DNA from: Apostichopus japonicus
Taxonomy: Eukaryota > Echinodermata > Holothuroidea > Aspidochirotida > Stichopodidae
Reading direction: 5' to 3'
Assembly (NCBI RefSeq): GCF_037975245.1
Contig: NC_092569.1
Coordinates: forward strand, 469,001-533,000
DNA: 64,000 nt
Below the pieces are notes generated by a model. That model saw only the letters and a list, made by a program, of their open reading frames with translations. It had not been told where the DNA came from and did not search any database. The translations under genes were made by a program, and so were the position numbers. Shown piece by piece: positions 24,156-33,672 of the stretch. The first letter of the stretch is position 1. Each line of letters opens with the position of its first letter.

Positions 24156-24305
24156 TCATTTCGAATGAACCACCTTTCTAGTGAATCATTTCAAATAACC
24201 ACCTTTCTAGTGAATCATTTGGAATGAACCACCTTTCTAGTGAATCATTTCAAATGAATCACCTTTCTAGTGAATCATTTGGAATGAACCCACTTGCTAG
24301 TGAAT
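24156..24305 (+). repeat. 30-bp minisatellite, 5 copies
   Basis: Units start tcattt at 24156, 24186, 24216, 24246 and 24276 and carry accacctttctagtgaa or a close variant. The array stops 33 bp before the exon K acceptor. Confidence 0.95.
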
Positions 24306-24338
24306 TTACCAGTGGTTTTGTATGTTAACACCCTGCAG

Positions 24339-24656
24339 TATGTCCAGACAGACATTGACAGCCACAAACATCCAGTGGATGCCGTCAACGAGGCTGCTGC
24401 AGCTCTGATGAAGACCAGTGATCCGGAGAACGCTCGTAACGTCAGGGCCAAGTTGGAGAATCTCAACACCAGGTATGGCAAAATATCTGGCAGCACTCAC
24501 CACCTAGGAGAGTACCTTCAGAAACTGGTAGAGAAGGTAAACAAACTGCAGATTGATGTGGATGACTTTGAGGATTGGTTGCTGCCAATGATCCAGAGGT
24601 TGGAAGCCAAAGAACTATCCCGGATGGATCTGTTGGAACTTGGCAGCCGACTCATG
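24339..24656 (+). CDS. Spectrin-rod exon K, block 3
   Basis: 318 nt, phase 0 to 0, acceptor ACCCTGCAG, donor CATG|gtgagt. YVQTDIDSHKHPVDAV and FEDWLLPMI. Ends the third complete block. Confidence 0.9.
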
Positions 24657-25270
24657 GTGAGTACCTCTTGCAGTGGCATAACGAGTCATGACTTGAGACA
24701 CTAAATATCAAACTTGAAGGGACTTGAACAGACTTACAGATAATGCAGGGAATATGTTTGAGTTAGAAGAAGCATTACAGGAACATTACAGGAACATAAG
24801 AACATAAAATTGACCTGTTACAACTGTGATCTGTTGAAATGAATAATTGATTTGAGTGGAGGCTAAGAGAAACTGTCAAATGTATATAAAAAGTATTTTT
24901 GTCAAAGTTTTGTTTGGTAGGTGAACAGTTTTGGTACGAGATGCTTTTTTCTCTGCCAATAAAAGTTAATATGAGTGAAGGACAGAGAATGAAACAGTCC
25001 AAACAAATAAAGTAGGAAAATACAAGATTTGGTTAGAATAGGATTTTATCAAGTTACCTCAAGATTAAGATATCAGAAAGCTTAATAGATGAAATATTTT
25101 TTTCATCATTAATTTGGCTGCTTACACCCACAAACTACCATGAGCTATGTCTCATTCCATGCTACAGCAATTTCCGAGTACATCACGCCAGTGTTTGACA
25201 CTGGAATGATAGAATCTTGTTGCATATGTGGATGAATCTTTCATCTTTCTTGTCTCTTCTCTCTTTCCAG

Positions 25271-25437
25271 GAACTGAAGCAGGAGATTGATGAGTACCGG
25301 TACCTCTTCCAAGACCTCAAGAGGCTGGCCAGTGAGATCACACGTGATCCAAAGGCCTCCGATACCACAAGAGTCTCCGATACCATCACCAACCTCTCCA
25401 AAAACTGGGAGGTCCTCGAGGCACTTTTACAGAGAAG
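25271..25437 (+). CDS. Spectrin-rod exon A, partial block 4
   Basis: 167 nt, phase 0 to 2, acceptor CTCTTTCCAG, donor GAAG|gtaaat. ELKQEIDEYRYLFQDLKRL, ending NWEVLEALLQRR. Confidence 0.85.
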
Positions 25438-25582
25438 GTAAATTATCAGAAATATTTGTTGTAAAGACCAGTCTCCAACAGTTGAAGAGTCTATTAGAAT
25501 GTTTGAAATAAGTTACCATCAAATTAATGCATTGATTTGAATGTATCTGTTTAGACTGTAACCAGCATATTTATCTTGACAG

Positions 25583-25742
25583 GGAGAGGCAACTCCAAGA
25601 GAGGCAGGATGCTCATGAGAAGTTTGACAACACTATCCTGTCAGTCACGGATTGGCTAGAGAAGATGGAGAACAAGGTTGATAGACTGCCCTCTATTTCC
25701 ATTGACCCTGACGCCATCCAGCAGCAGATGGATGCCTGCGAG
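25583..25742 (+). CDS. Spectrin-rod exon B, partial block 4
   Basis: 160 nt, phase 2 to 0, acceptor TATCTTGACAG, donor GCGAG|gtatgt. ERQLQERQDAHEKFD and helix-A signature VTDWLEKMENKV. Confidence 0.85.
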
Positions 25743-26119
25743 GTATGTGAAATGATTTGTTGTATAGTTTGAGGAGACAAGGACGTACAACTAGTCAAAC
25801 TTATATTATATTCTATGAAACTAAGCACCATTAATGGTGGACCAGAATAAGAAACTTGAAGGTATTTTCATAATTTATGAAAAATTGATTTCCCCAGTTG
25901 GTAATGGTATGTTTAAAAAAACCTAGGAGAAGAACAAATTAAAAGTATCCTATGGTTGATAGAAAAGTTATCTGAATAGAATTTTGATAATCCAAAATAT
26001 CATAGAGAACATATTTGATGGAAGGCAATTAGATATTGATATAAAACTATTTTGTTTTCCTTAAACATTTGATTAGCTGTTTGATTTGATTTTGTGTTTT
26101 TGTTTTGTTTGTTGAACAG

Positions 26120-26250
26120 CCCCTGCAGAATGACTATGAAAACTTCAACTCTCGCATTGATGAGGTGAATCACCAAGGACTTACCTTAGAGACACTCTCA
26201 CAAGACCCTGACCTACCCTCATCAAAGGTCTCACCAGTCAGAAGATCAAA
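26120..26250 (+). CDS. Spectrin-rod exon C, block 4, first half
   Basis: 131 nt, phase 0 to 2, acceptor GTTGAACAG, donor TCAAA|gtaagt. PLQNDYENFNSRIDEVNHQG aligns with the start of the other C exons. The linker begins at about residue 30 (PDLPSSKVSPVRRSK). Here C is cut by an intron that the other three blocks lack. Confidence 0.85.
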
Positions 26251-26625
26251 GTAAGTAAACACATTTAATGCTGATTGTAGGATAAAGCCGTGGGATTAGA
26301 TTAACATTTAGGCCAAAGTGAACCACTCTAGTTACCACAAAATGATATCACTTTTAGTAGGCCAGACACAAGGAAATCGAATGTCATAAAAATTGTAACA
26401 AAACACCAGATGTTAAGTTGGCTTTGATTCACATTTTCTGGGGTGAGGGAGGGGGTGGGTAAGGGGTGGGAGAGGGATGTAGAGAGTCTGTTGCCAAGGA
26501 AAAACATAGGTATGTGGTTAATATAGTATCTCATACTTCATAATGTGCATTTCACAGCTCTCCAACCAGACATCCAGCTTAACCCATTTTGCTTAAGAGT
26601 TGTTTTATATTTCATTCCTTCTCAG

Positions 26626-26738
26626 GCATTATCTGTCTAAGATGTCCGACAGTAGGAGCGTAGAGACCAGGAGCACTGGATCTAGGAGGAGTTCTATCGG
26701 ATCAGAGCTTGAACAGCCATCATTCATGTTAGAGGATG
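26626..26738 (+). CDS. Spectrin-rod exon C, block 4, second half (Ser/Arg linker)
   Basis: 113 nt, phase 2 to 1, acceptor CCTTCTCAG, donor AGGATG|gtaagt. Entirely linker: MSDSRSVETRSTGSRRSSIG, with an RRSS motif. The outgoing phase 1 equals that of the unsplit C exons. Confidence 0.85.
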
Positions 26739-27350
26739 GTAAGTAGCTTTCAGCAAAAAGTCTATGGATTAGCTTTTGTCTTTTACTCAGTAAACCAAAC
26801 AGATAAATATTAATATTAATTGACAGAGAAAATTAAATTGAGAGTTGGGTGAAGGAGGGGGACAATAAAAGGTAAATGTCTTTAAGAACAATTGTTAGAA
26901 ATTTTATTTTGATTTGTTATACTCAATGAACAAATTATGATAAAGAATAGGTACGATAAAATACTAAAGAAAACTAATGAAGTACAGTAAGAATCAAAGT
27001 ACGATTGAATTGAACTTCAGGATTTCTAGTTTGAGCCTCTTTCAACCAAAAATTTATTGACTTGCAAAAAATGTTATGGATAGAATTACAAGGGATAGAT
27101 AGAATTAAAAGGAGTAACTTTATAGTAAGAATGCAAGGAAATATTTTCTGTTCCAAATCTTTATTTCTCCTTTTTTTGGATTATTATCCAACTAATGAAA
27201 ATCCAAAAAAAACAAACTACAGTATGCATTTTGTGACAACAGATGGAAAGACTGATATGATCTTATTACCTTATTACCTACTTTTATGAAACCTTTATTC
27301 CTTATAATTTATTGTAAAAACATTTTTTACTTTCTTTTTTTTACCACCAG

Positions 27351-27586
27351 GTATGTCAGAGACACAGCGACAGCTCTCGGACATCAATGACCGTTACCAG
27401 ATGCTGGGAGACAAGTTAGCTGACCGAAGGTTTGACATGGAGAACTCACTAGAGAAATCTCTGGACTTCAGAACCGAGCTACATACTCTCTTTGCCTGGC
27501 TGGATAAGACTGAAGGAATCATGAAACGTGACATTACAATCGGAGTGACTGAACAGGAGGCTAGCAGGCAGCTGCAAGAGCACCTG
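27351..27586 (+). CDS. Spectrin-rod exon D-like, block 4
   Basis: 236 nt, phase 1 to 0, acceptor TTACCACCAG, donor CCTG|gtatgt. ETQRQLSDINDRYQMLGDKL resembles block 3 exon D (DIHRQLTEVNRRYNTLDAKI); helix-A signature LFAWLDKTE. Confidence 0.85.
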
Positions 27587-27836
27587 GTATGTTTGCTCTC
27601 TGTTGATCTCTTTCGTTGCTGACAATTTAATAATTTATGGAGAATGACATTACAGCATACCAAAAAATAGCATTGTTTGTTTTATAACAAGTGTAGGGAG
27701 AGCAAATATCTCAACTATGGATAATACCTATGAAAGTAGTTCTCATCAGTTTTATTGAACATTTTTTATTAGGGCTCTTTTTCAGGTCGTTTGTAGCAAT
27801 ATTTAAGACTTCTTTTGCTATCGTCTCTTTTGGCAG

Positions 27837-27966
27837 CTACTTGTTGGAGATATTGAAGACCATGGTGATGATGTGTCAAAGGTCAGACGTCTTGGTGACG
27901 AACTGACCGTCCATCGTAGTAACCAGGCTGGAGCAGAAGCCATCCTTGGTCAGATGAATGCTGTTG
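27837..27966 (+). CDS. Spectrin-rod exon, I-like; last exon before the 20.7 kb intron
   Basis: 130 nt, phase 0 to 1, acceptor CTTTTGGCAG, donor GCTGTTG|gtatgt. LLVGDIEDHGDDVSKVRRLG. Phase pattern and place fit an I-type exon. Its phase-1 donor is compatible with three downstream exons: 29176, 33202 (if used as a cassette) and 48716. Confidence 0.8.
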
Positions 27967-29175
27967 GTATGTTATAAACCTTTTTGTCTGTTTCATATTC
28001 CTGTTTATCCTGAATTAATTTTCATAAGCTCAAAAGAGTACACATTTTGCCAATGTGTGACCCATATTAATTTATCAAGGAATTTTCATGCCTTGTTCTC
28101 CTTAAAGTCATTGCAAGGGAAATATCAACATTGTGACAGGGACCAGTGAAAATAATGATTTACCCTTTTAAAAATTTATGAGCTGCAATCTGGACTATGA
28201 GGATGGTGGGGGAGGGGGAGGGAAAAAGGGAGGCTAAACACTGTTATCACCATACACTGTGCATTCCCCTCCTCATGAATCATACCAAGAATTTAGTGTA
28301 ACATGATAAAGGTCTGTTTGTCCCATTTTTAGTTCATTACATCTCTATCTCTTCTCCCTTCTAACCCCCCTCCCCCATGAAATGCAAAGGGAAAAACAAT
28401 CATGACTATTAAACAATAAACACCCCTTAACACCCCTTTCTACTCAGTAATATTTGGCAACAGATCTTTTCACACTGACATGATTTTTTTTCATTCAAAA
28501 TAAATTAAAGAGAAAAAAAATTACTAACATTGAATTGTCTTTTATGGGTATTTATTGGGTTTGCAACAGCAGAAGGAAAACGGTAGGTGGATTTTACCTT
28601 TATTTGTATTTTACTGTCTGGCTCTTTACAATATTGAGTACAAGTATCATGCAGTTAGTTCTGCTCTACTGCCATCACTTTATAACAAGTTTACAACCAC
28701 TGGTGTACCAGTAAATCTCTTCTTGGAATTTGATCACAACAATGAATGTTTAGTTGGTGAAGACCGAGGATGACATAGGAACCATGGATGTAGGGACTGA
28801 GAGTGGAGCAGGGTTTGGGAGGCAACCCTGAGGGGCAAGGGTGAGGGGCATGGGGGGTATGGGGGGTGTTGGAAGAAATGATAATAATGATAGTTCCATA
28901 TGAAGCAGCAGCCATGTTGATTTAAGACATTACTTATATTGAATTCTCAACAGACAGAACAAATATTGTCTTCCTCTTATCTCCCCTCCCCCTCTCTCTG
29001 CCTTGTTCCCTAGTCTTGTTCCATGCCCAGTTTGTTTCCCCCTTCCCTTTTAATTAATAGCACCATTGATCACAACAATACAGAGTGTTGTCTCTTCTTT
29101 TTGTTTGTTTGCTTGTTCTGTTTTTGTTATTCTTCTTCTCTATTCTTTCTCTCTCTGGGTTCTTCTTTCTCATAG
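27967..29175 (+). other. Intron start before the candidate terminal exon
   Basis: AT-rich with G-rich runs at about 28207-28230 and 28800-28870 and C/T-rich runs near 28360 and 28980-29050. No exon accepted here. Confidence 0.5.
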
Positions 29176-29279
29176 CTGTCCATTCATACATGACACCCAA
29201 GTCATCTTATATCCATAACCCTGCCCAGTGTATTGGCGTAGGCTTCTACACAGCTGAAATGGATCAAATCTTTGTATGA
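29176..29279 (+). CDS. Candidate alternative terminal exon with stop codon
   Basis: Acceptor TTCTTTCTCATAG follows a long T/C tract (29090-29172). Reading in phase 1, as the 27966 donor requires, gives AVHSYMTPKSSY...FYTAEMDQIFV and a TGA at 29277-29279. The 34-residue tail has no domain I recognise. AATAAA signals follow at 29339 and 29852. If used, the protein would end after the block array and lack everything encoded beyond 48 kb. Only phase, tract and signals support it; the tail is too short for a coding test. Confidence 0.42.
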
Positions 29280-29338
29280 AAGGAGCATGTATAAAAGGGC
29301 AGCAGCTTTCATGGAGGGAATTCAAATTTATCTTCACC

Positions 29339-29344
29339 AATAAA
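29339..29344 (+). terminator. Polyadenylation signal AATAAA
   Basis: 60 bases after the stop of the candidate terminal exon. The following sequence is C-rich rather than the usual GT-rich, which weakens it. Confidence 0.35.
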
Positions 29345-29851
29345 GCAATTTACTTTCACCACTTGTCCCCCACCCCCTTTCACCCCTTGTCCCCCACCCC
29401 CTTTTCAGTCACTTAGGTCCTAACATGCTAATGACTGATAATTGGGTTCTCATCTCATTTTTATTTCTCACTGAAAGTAGAGGACATCACAAGGTGCCAT
29501 GTTATTTGTGGAGTAATGAAGAGAAATAATAGAAACATCACTTGATAATTCCAAGACATACTGTAGGTCTGAACATGGCAGTCTGTGACAACATTCTAAA
29601 CATGAATATACTCCCAAAGCTAACACTATCAAGCAATGTGTAATGTGTTACAATTGTCAAAGCAGTGTTGAATTTATTCCAAGTATTTTTTGAAACATTT
29701 GGGTCACTTATAACACAGGCTGCCGTTTACTTGCAATATACTGACAATGTCTGCATTTGGATAGCTGCTGTGTAGAGTTTGCTTGCTTGTGGTGAAGAAT
29801 GTAACTTCCTGGTAATAGATACTGCCTTGTGGGATCAAAGTACATTCTGTG

Positions 29852-29857
29852 AATAAA
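29852..29857 (+). terminator. Polyadenylation signal AATAAA with GT-rich downstream
   Basis: Followed at once by tatctgtttggttttac, a GT/T-rich element of the right kind. It would give a 3' UTR of about 0.6 kb for the candidate terminal exon. Confidence 0.35.
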
Positions 29858-32800
29858 TATCTGTTTGGTTTTACAGAGGTGAATAAAGTAGAAGTTTACA
29901 CATAGGTGAGAGGAGACTGTATAATCCTCTTTTCAAGGAAACAAAAGGAGGCAAATTTATTTTGGCCTGTAAAAGAAGGACGTTTGTCTGAGTATCTTTG
30001 TGAAACTTGCTTACATATCAAACTAAGATAGGTAATGGCTGACATTGTTGTTGTTGTTGGATTTCAGTATCAAACAGCATCGAAAATGTATCAAAAAATT
30101 TATTTAAAAAGCTGCTTAATAAGTCTCAGCATAAACATGATAGACAAAATAAATATTCAAGAAAGTGCATATAATATTTCAATCCCATAGACCTCACCAC
30201 TCCTCTTCACCAACCCCCCCAAATCCCCCATTCCCCACCTGTCTTTCCCTTGCTCCTTCTAGTCTGCATCCCTCTTCATGTTGTAAGAATGACAAAGCAT
30301 ATGACCATTCTGGAGGGTGTAGACAGTTGATTCCAGATGTCAGTTGACATACTGGATAAACAGATTCAGTTTTGTTGCCTTTAGGAATTAAGATGCCTCA
30401 AATCTTGTGGACCAATAATAATGAGGACCTCCGTCCTCCTAAGGAATACAGTAAACCTACTTACCTGGCTAAATGCAAACAGCTTGCTCAAGTGCTCTAG
30501 ATAACTGAAGAGATAGGCAAACAATGCTACCTGCTGTTAAACAGTTATATTAATAGTCCATTGAATTCTTAACAGCACATGTGCTGCATGATTAGAAGAA
30601 TCCAATCTAGCCACATGTGTGGTGAAATTATGTGCCCAGTGGGGTTACTTTTATGTGGTTACATCTTGCATTCTAAAAATACAAACTTTAGACATTTTAT
30701 CTGTATTTATTTGATGATTAAAACTTCCTTCCAGGTTAATCAAGTATTTTGGGTTATCATCACAAGATATTGGTTAAAAAATTCATACAATTGGTCCAGA
30801 CTGACAATATGTATTTATGATGATCCTTAAAGCTCATCATTAGAATGTTAAAACTTTGTAAAAGTTTTCATCATAGCTTTTCCAGGAATTTCTCACCCAC
30901 CAATGCTTCGTAAGAAATTGTCATGTGCTCAATTAGACAATATCAGAGATTCTTTTGACGCAGGGAAAGCTCTACAGAGTGCTTATAAAATGTTTTTAAT
31001 ATGAATTTGAGTGACCCTTAAATGAATGCCTAGCATATTTTGATGATGTTTAACTGGGAACTTGTACATATTGCTTCGAAGTGTGTTGGCCTAGCTAAGA
31101 GTAAATTATGTTGTTATATGGACTGTCATGTACACAAATGCTTGTATGTGCATTTTGTCAAATGTATCCTCAAGGAATTGTCATATTCTTGCCAACAAAC
31201 AAGCTGTTCCCTTTTTTGACCACTTTGAAATTGTTGAATTTGTGGGGTTTATCCTAATGCTCATCAGATTATTTCAGCAAAGATCGATCATGAAATATAG
31301 TCGCGAATGAAAGGCGTGATATGTTGTGTTAAAAGTTTTCAAATGTATATCCATCAACTGAAAGTCCACACACATTTCGTCACTTTCATATCCCAGTTTT
31401 GCGATTGCCTACACCATCGTGAGGTTATTTCCCTTGAACTAAGAGAATTCGAAAAGAATAACGTTTGTGCTCCAAAGCATCTTACAAAAAACCAATCCCT
31501 TCCACGGTCCAGACAAATTTTGAACAGGTGAACAAGCTGATACGGGGAAGCTAACAATTTGGTGTCGAAGGCACGGCCAAGCGCTTTGTCACCGAATTCT
31601 ACGAAATTGTTCATGCGTAAGTTTTCCAACTTTCTGCAGACCAGTGTCTACACAAAAACTTTCGGGGTGGGAAATGATTACAATATCGACAAACATATCG
31701 AAAAACTTGAAGCCAAAAGGGTGCGTTAACACGCACTAAAATCTGTAATTTTAATAACATTAATTAGGCGTAATGGAATGTGGCTTTAGATACATGAAGT
31801 TAGGAAAGAAATGAATATCATCACAATTACACTTATACCCCTATGTAAAATGGAATGTTCCGAGATTTTAGACACATGTTGCGCAAACAGCTGACGTGAG
31901 CCACACAGTGTTTAGGTACGTACTTAGTGTTGGTATAGTATAGCAGAGTAAAAGGAACAATTAAGTGTAAAAGTTGATTGAGTTTTATAGGAGAGACGTG
32001 TGCGGATCAAACGGGACGTAGGCCTAGCAATGGGATTATTTTAAAGGATTATACTTTTTTGGATAATGGATTACGGGACGTGGAATTCAATGTGAATGGA
32101 TTTTCGATTGGATTGGATCAAGGATATTTGTGTTGGATACCGTGACAAGCTTAGTTTCGCGTAAAATTGGACTTCTTTAGAAAATCGCAGGACTGATACA
32201 CACGCAATGTTTACATACAACTTAGGGTAGCCCTTATGCCCTACCGTGATTTAACACTAACTTCATTAAAACTAAAGAAGGCACTAGCTACGTTACGACT
32301 ATCAAGAAACTGACTAGTTCTGTAGCAAAACTGGAATAGGCTGACAACAACACTTTCGGGAAATAGACTATTAGACATTAGACAAATAGACACTTGCCTC
32401 TGCGTGTCAGTAATAAAGTGTTAGATTTCAAGTGACAATTTGTTAGTATCTTGTAAGTTGAAGCATTCAAACTTTCCGCTGCAGTGTAGGCCTATGTTTG
32501 TCACTCCAAACTTTAAAACTATTAAACATTACTACAGCCTTCCATACCTAGGCAAATAAACATTGCAAGAACATGCATGTTCTACTTTAATAGCTTCATT
32601 CTGGAACTGCAATCAAAGTGTTTTTTTTTTTAACAAGAGAACACTTTTCATGATTGCATATATTGCACATTACATCAGGAAGTCACATGCAGAGGGCCAA
32701 ATTTGTAGTTTCTTTAGTGCAATATTGGGAAGAAACCCATAAGCCAAGTTGCTATACAGCAATACCACCATCCCAGTATTTCACATTCAAAAACAGAGAT

Positions 32801-33161
32801 AAAGCAGGTGTGCTGACCAACAGAACGCAGCTATAACCTAATGATTGAAACGTTGCAGTTAACATACAGTATGTGTCATCTTGGCAGTAATGATGAATGT
32901 ACAACCTGCTGGTTAGAAATTGTTAGTGGGAGTAAATGTTTCTCATGAAAAGGAAAATTTAGAGTAATTTAATGTACACTCAGTTTGTAAAAGAACACAG
33001 GTAACCCACAGTCCCCAGGCAGTCATTGTAAAAAAGAATTTACCTTGCTGAAACCTGTTTGTAAATAATACCTACACCCTGACTTTTTGTTAATAGTTAT
33101 TATTTACAAACAGCATGCTCCTTTACATAGTCAATTTTTTAGTTCATTGTATTAATCATAA
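29858..33161 (+). other. Intronic/intergenic-like stretch with a CpG-richer tract
   Basis: No coding exon recognised. From about 31300 to 32400 CG dinucleotides are clearly denser than in the surrounding AT-rich intron (for example near 31720, 31890, 32000-32110, 32155-32200). In invertebrates with gene-body methylation such tracts often mark unmethylated promoters, so this may be the promoter or 5' UTR of the Ig exon 1 kb further on. Possible 5' UTR donor: TTTAG|gtacgt at 31914. Confidence 0.35.
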
Positions 33162-33224
33162 GGAAAATTCCAATCTTGCATTTTAATACTGAGATTCCTA
33201 GTTATTCCGATACTTCATTTACCA

Positions 33225-33672
33225 ATGGTTCGTAGCGTAACAACAATGGGTGATTTGCCAGAAATTCCTCCTCCCCCTTCCTTCCAGAAGGTTATCATTA
33301 AAGGTGACATGGGATTACCTATGGAACTCACAATTACCTCCAGGCAATGTGGGGCTGCTAGTCCCCTTGCCAAACCAAAGGAGTACAAACCATGTTTTCA
33401 CAGAGAACTAAAAGACACAGAAGTAGAAGCTGGTGATGTTGTCGTATTTCATTGTGAATTTTCCTGTCAGCCACCACCAGATGTCATATGGTATAAGGAA
33501 GATGATAAAATTGTTGAAAATGGGGATAAAGTTCTAATTTACACAGAGAAATATGAGTCTATGTTGGTATTAGCCGATGTACACGAACCAGATTCTGGAG
33601 AATATTCGGTAGTCGTTAGCAACTGTTTAGGTGAAATAGCATCCTCAGCAGAACTTACCGTCATTATTAAAG
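33225..33672 (+). CDS. Ig-domain exon: alternative N-terminus (or phase 1-1 cassette)
   Basis: Starts ATG with CCA ahead of it (ACCAATGG, a fair Kozak context) and runs 149 codons plus one base to donor ATTAAAG|gtgagt. Residues 11-20 are LPEIPPPPSF. Residues about 56-147 form an I-set immunoglobulin fold: Cys77, Trp89, and D123-S-G-E-Y127; the second canonical Cys is Val129, as in many muscle-type Ig domains, with Cys134 nearby. The outgoing phase 1 fits exon 48716. The frame stays open upstream to 33162; a weak acceptor CCTAG at 33201 would make it a 471-nt phase 1-1 cassette. The Ig identification is firm; its joining to the spectrin gene is inferred from phase and strand. Confidence 0.75.

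Noticed and set aside
28570-28582. 13-nt micro-exon with good CAG and GTAGGT borders
   Set aside because: A 13-nt insertion after the phase-1 donor at 27966 would break the frame into both 29176 and 48716, so no consistent transcript follows.
29357-29403. Double cttgtcccccacccccttt
   Set aside because: Simple C-rich duplication of about 23 bp; no function suggested and too short to call an element.
33162-33224. Upstream extension of the Ig exon frame
   Set aside because: The frame is open back to 33162, but the acceptor CCTAG at 33201 has a poor pyrimidine tract, so the ATG at 33225 was preferred as start; the cassette option is kept only as an alternative.
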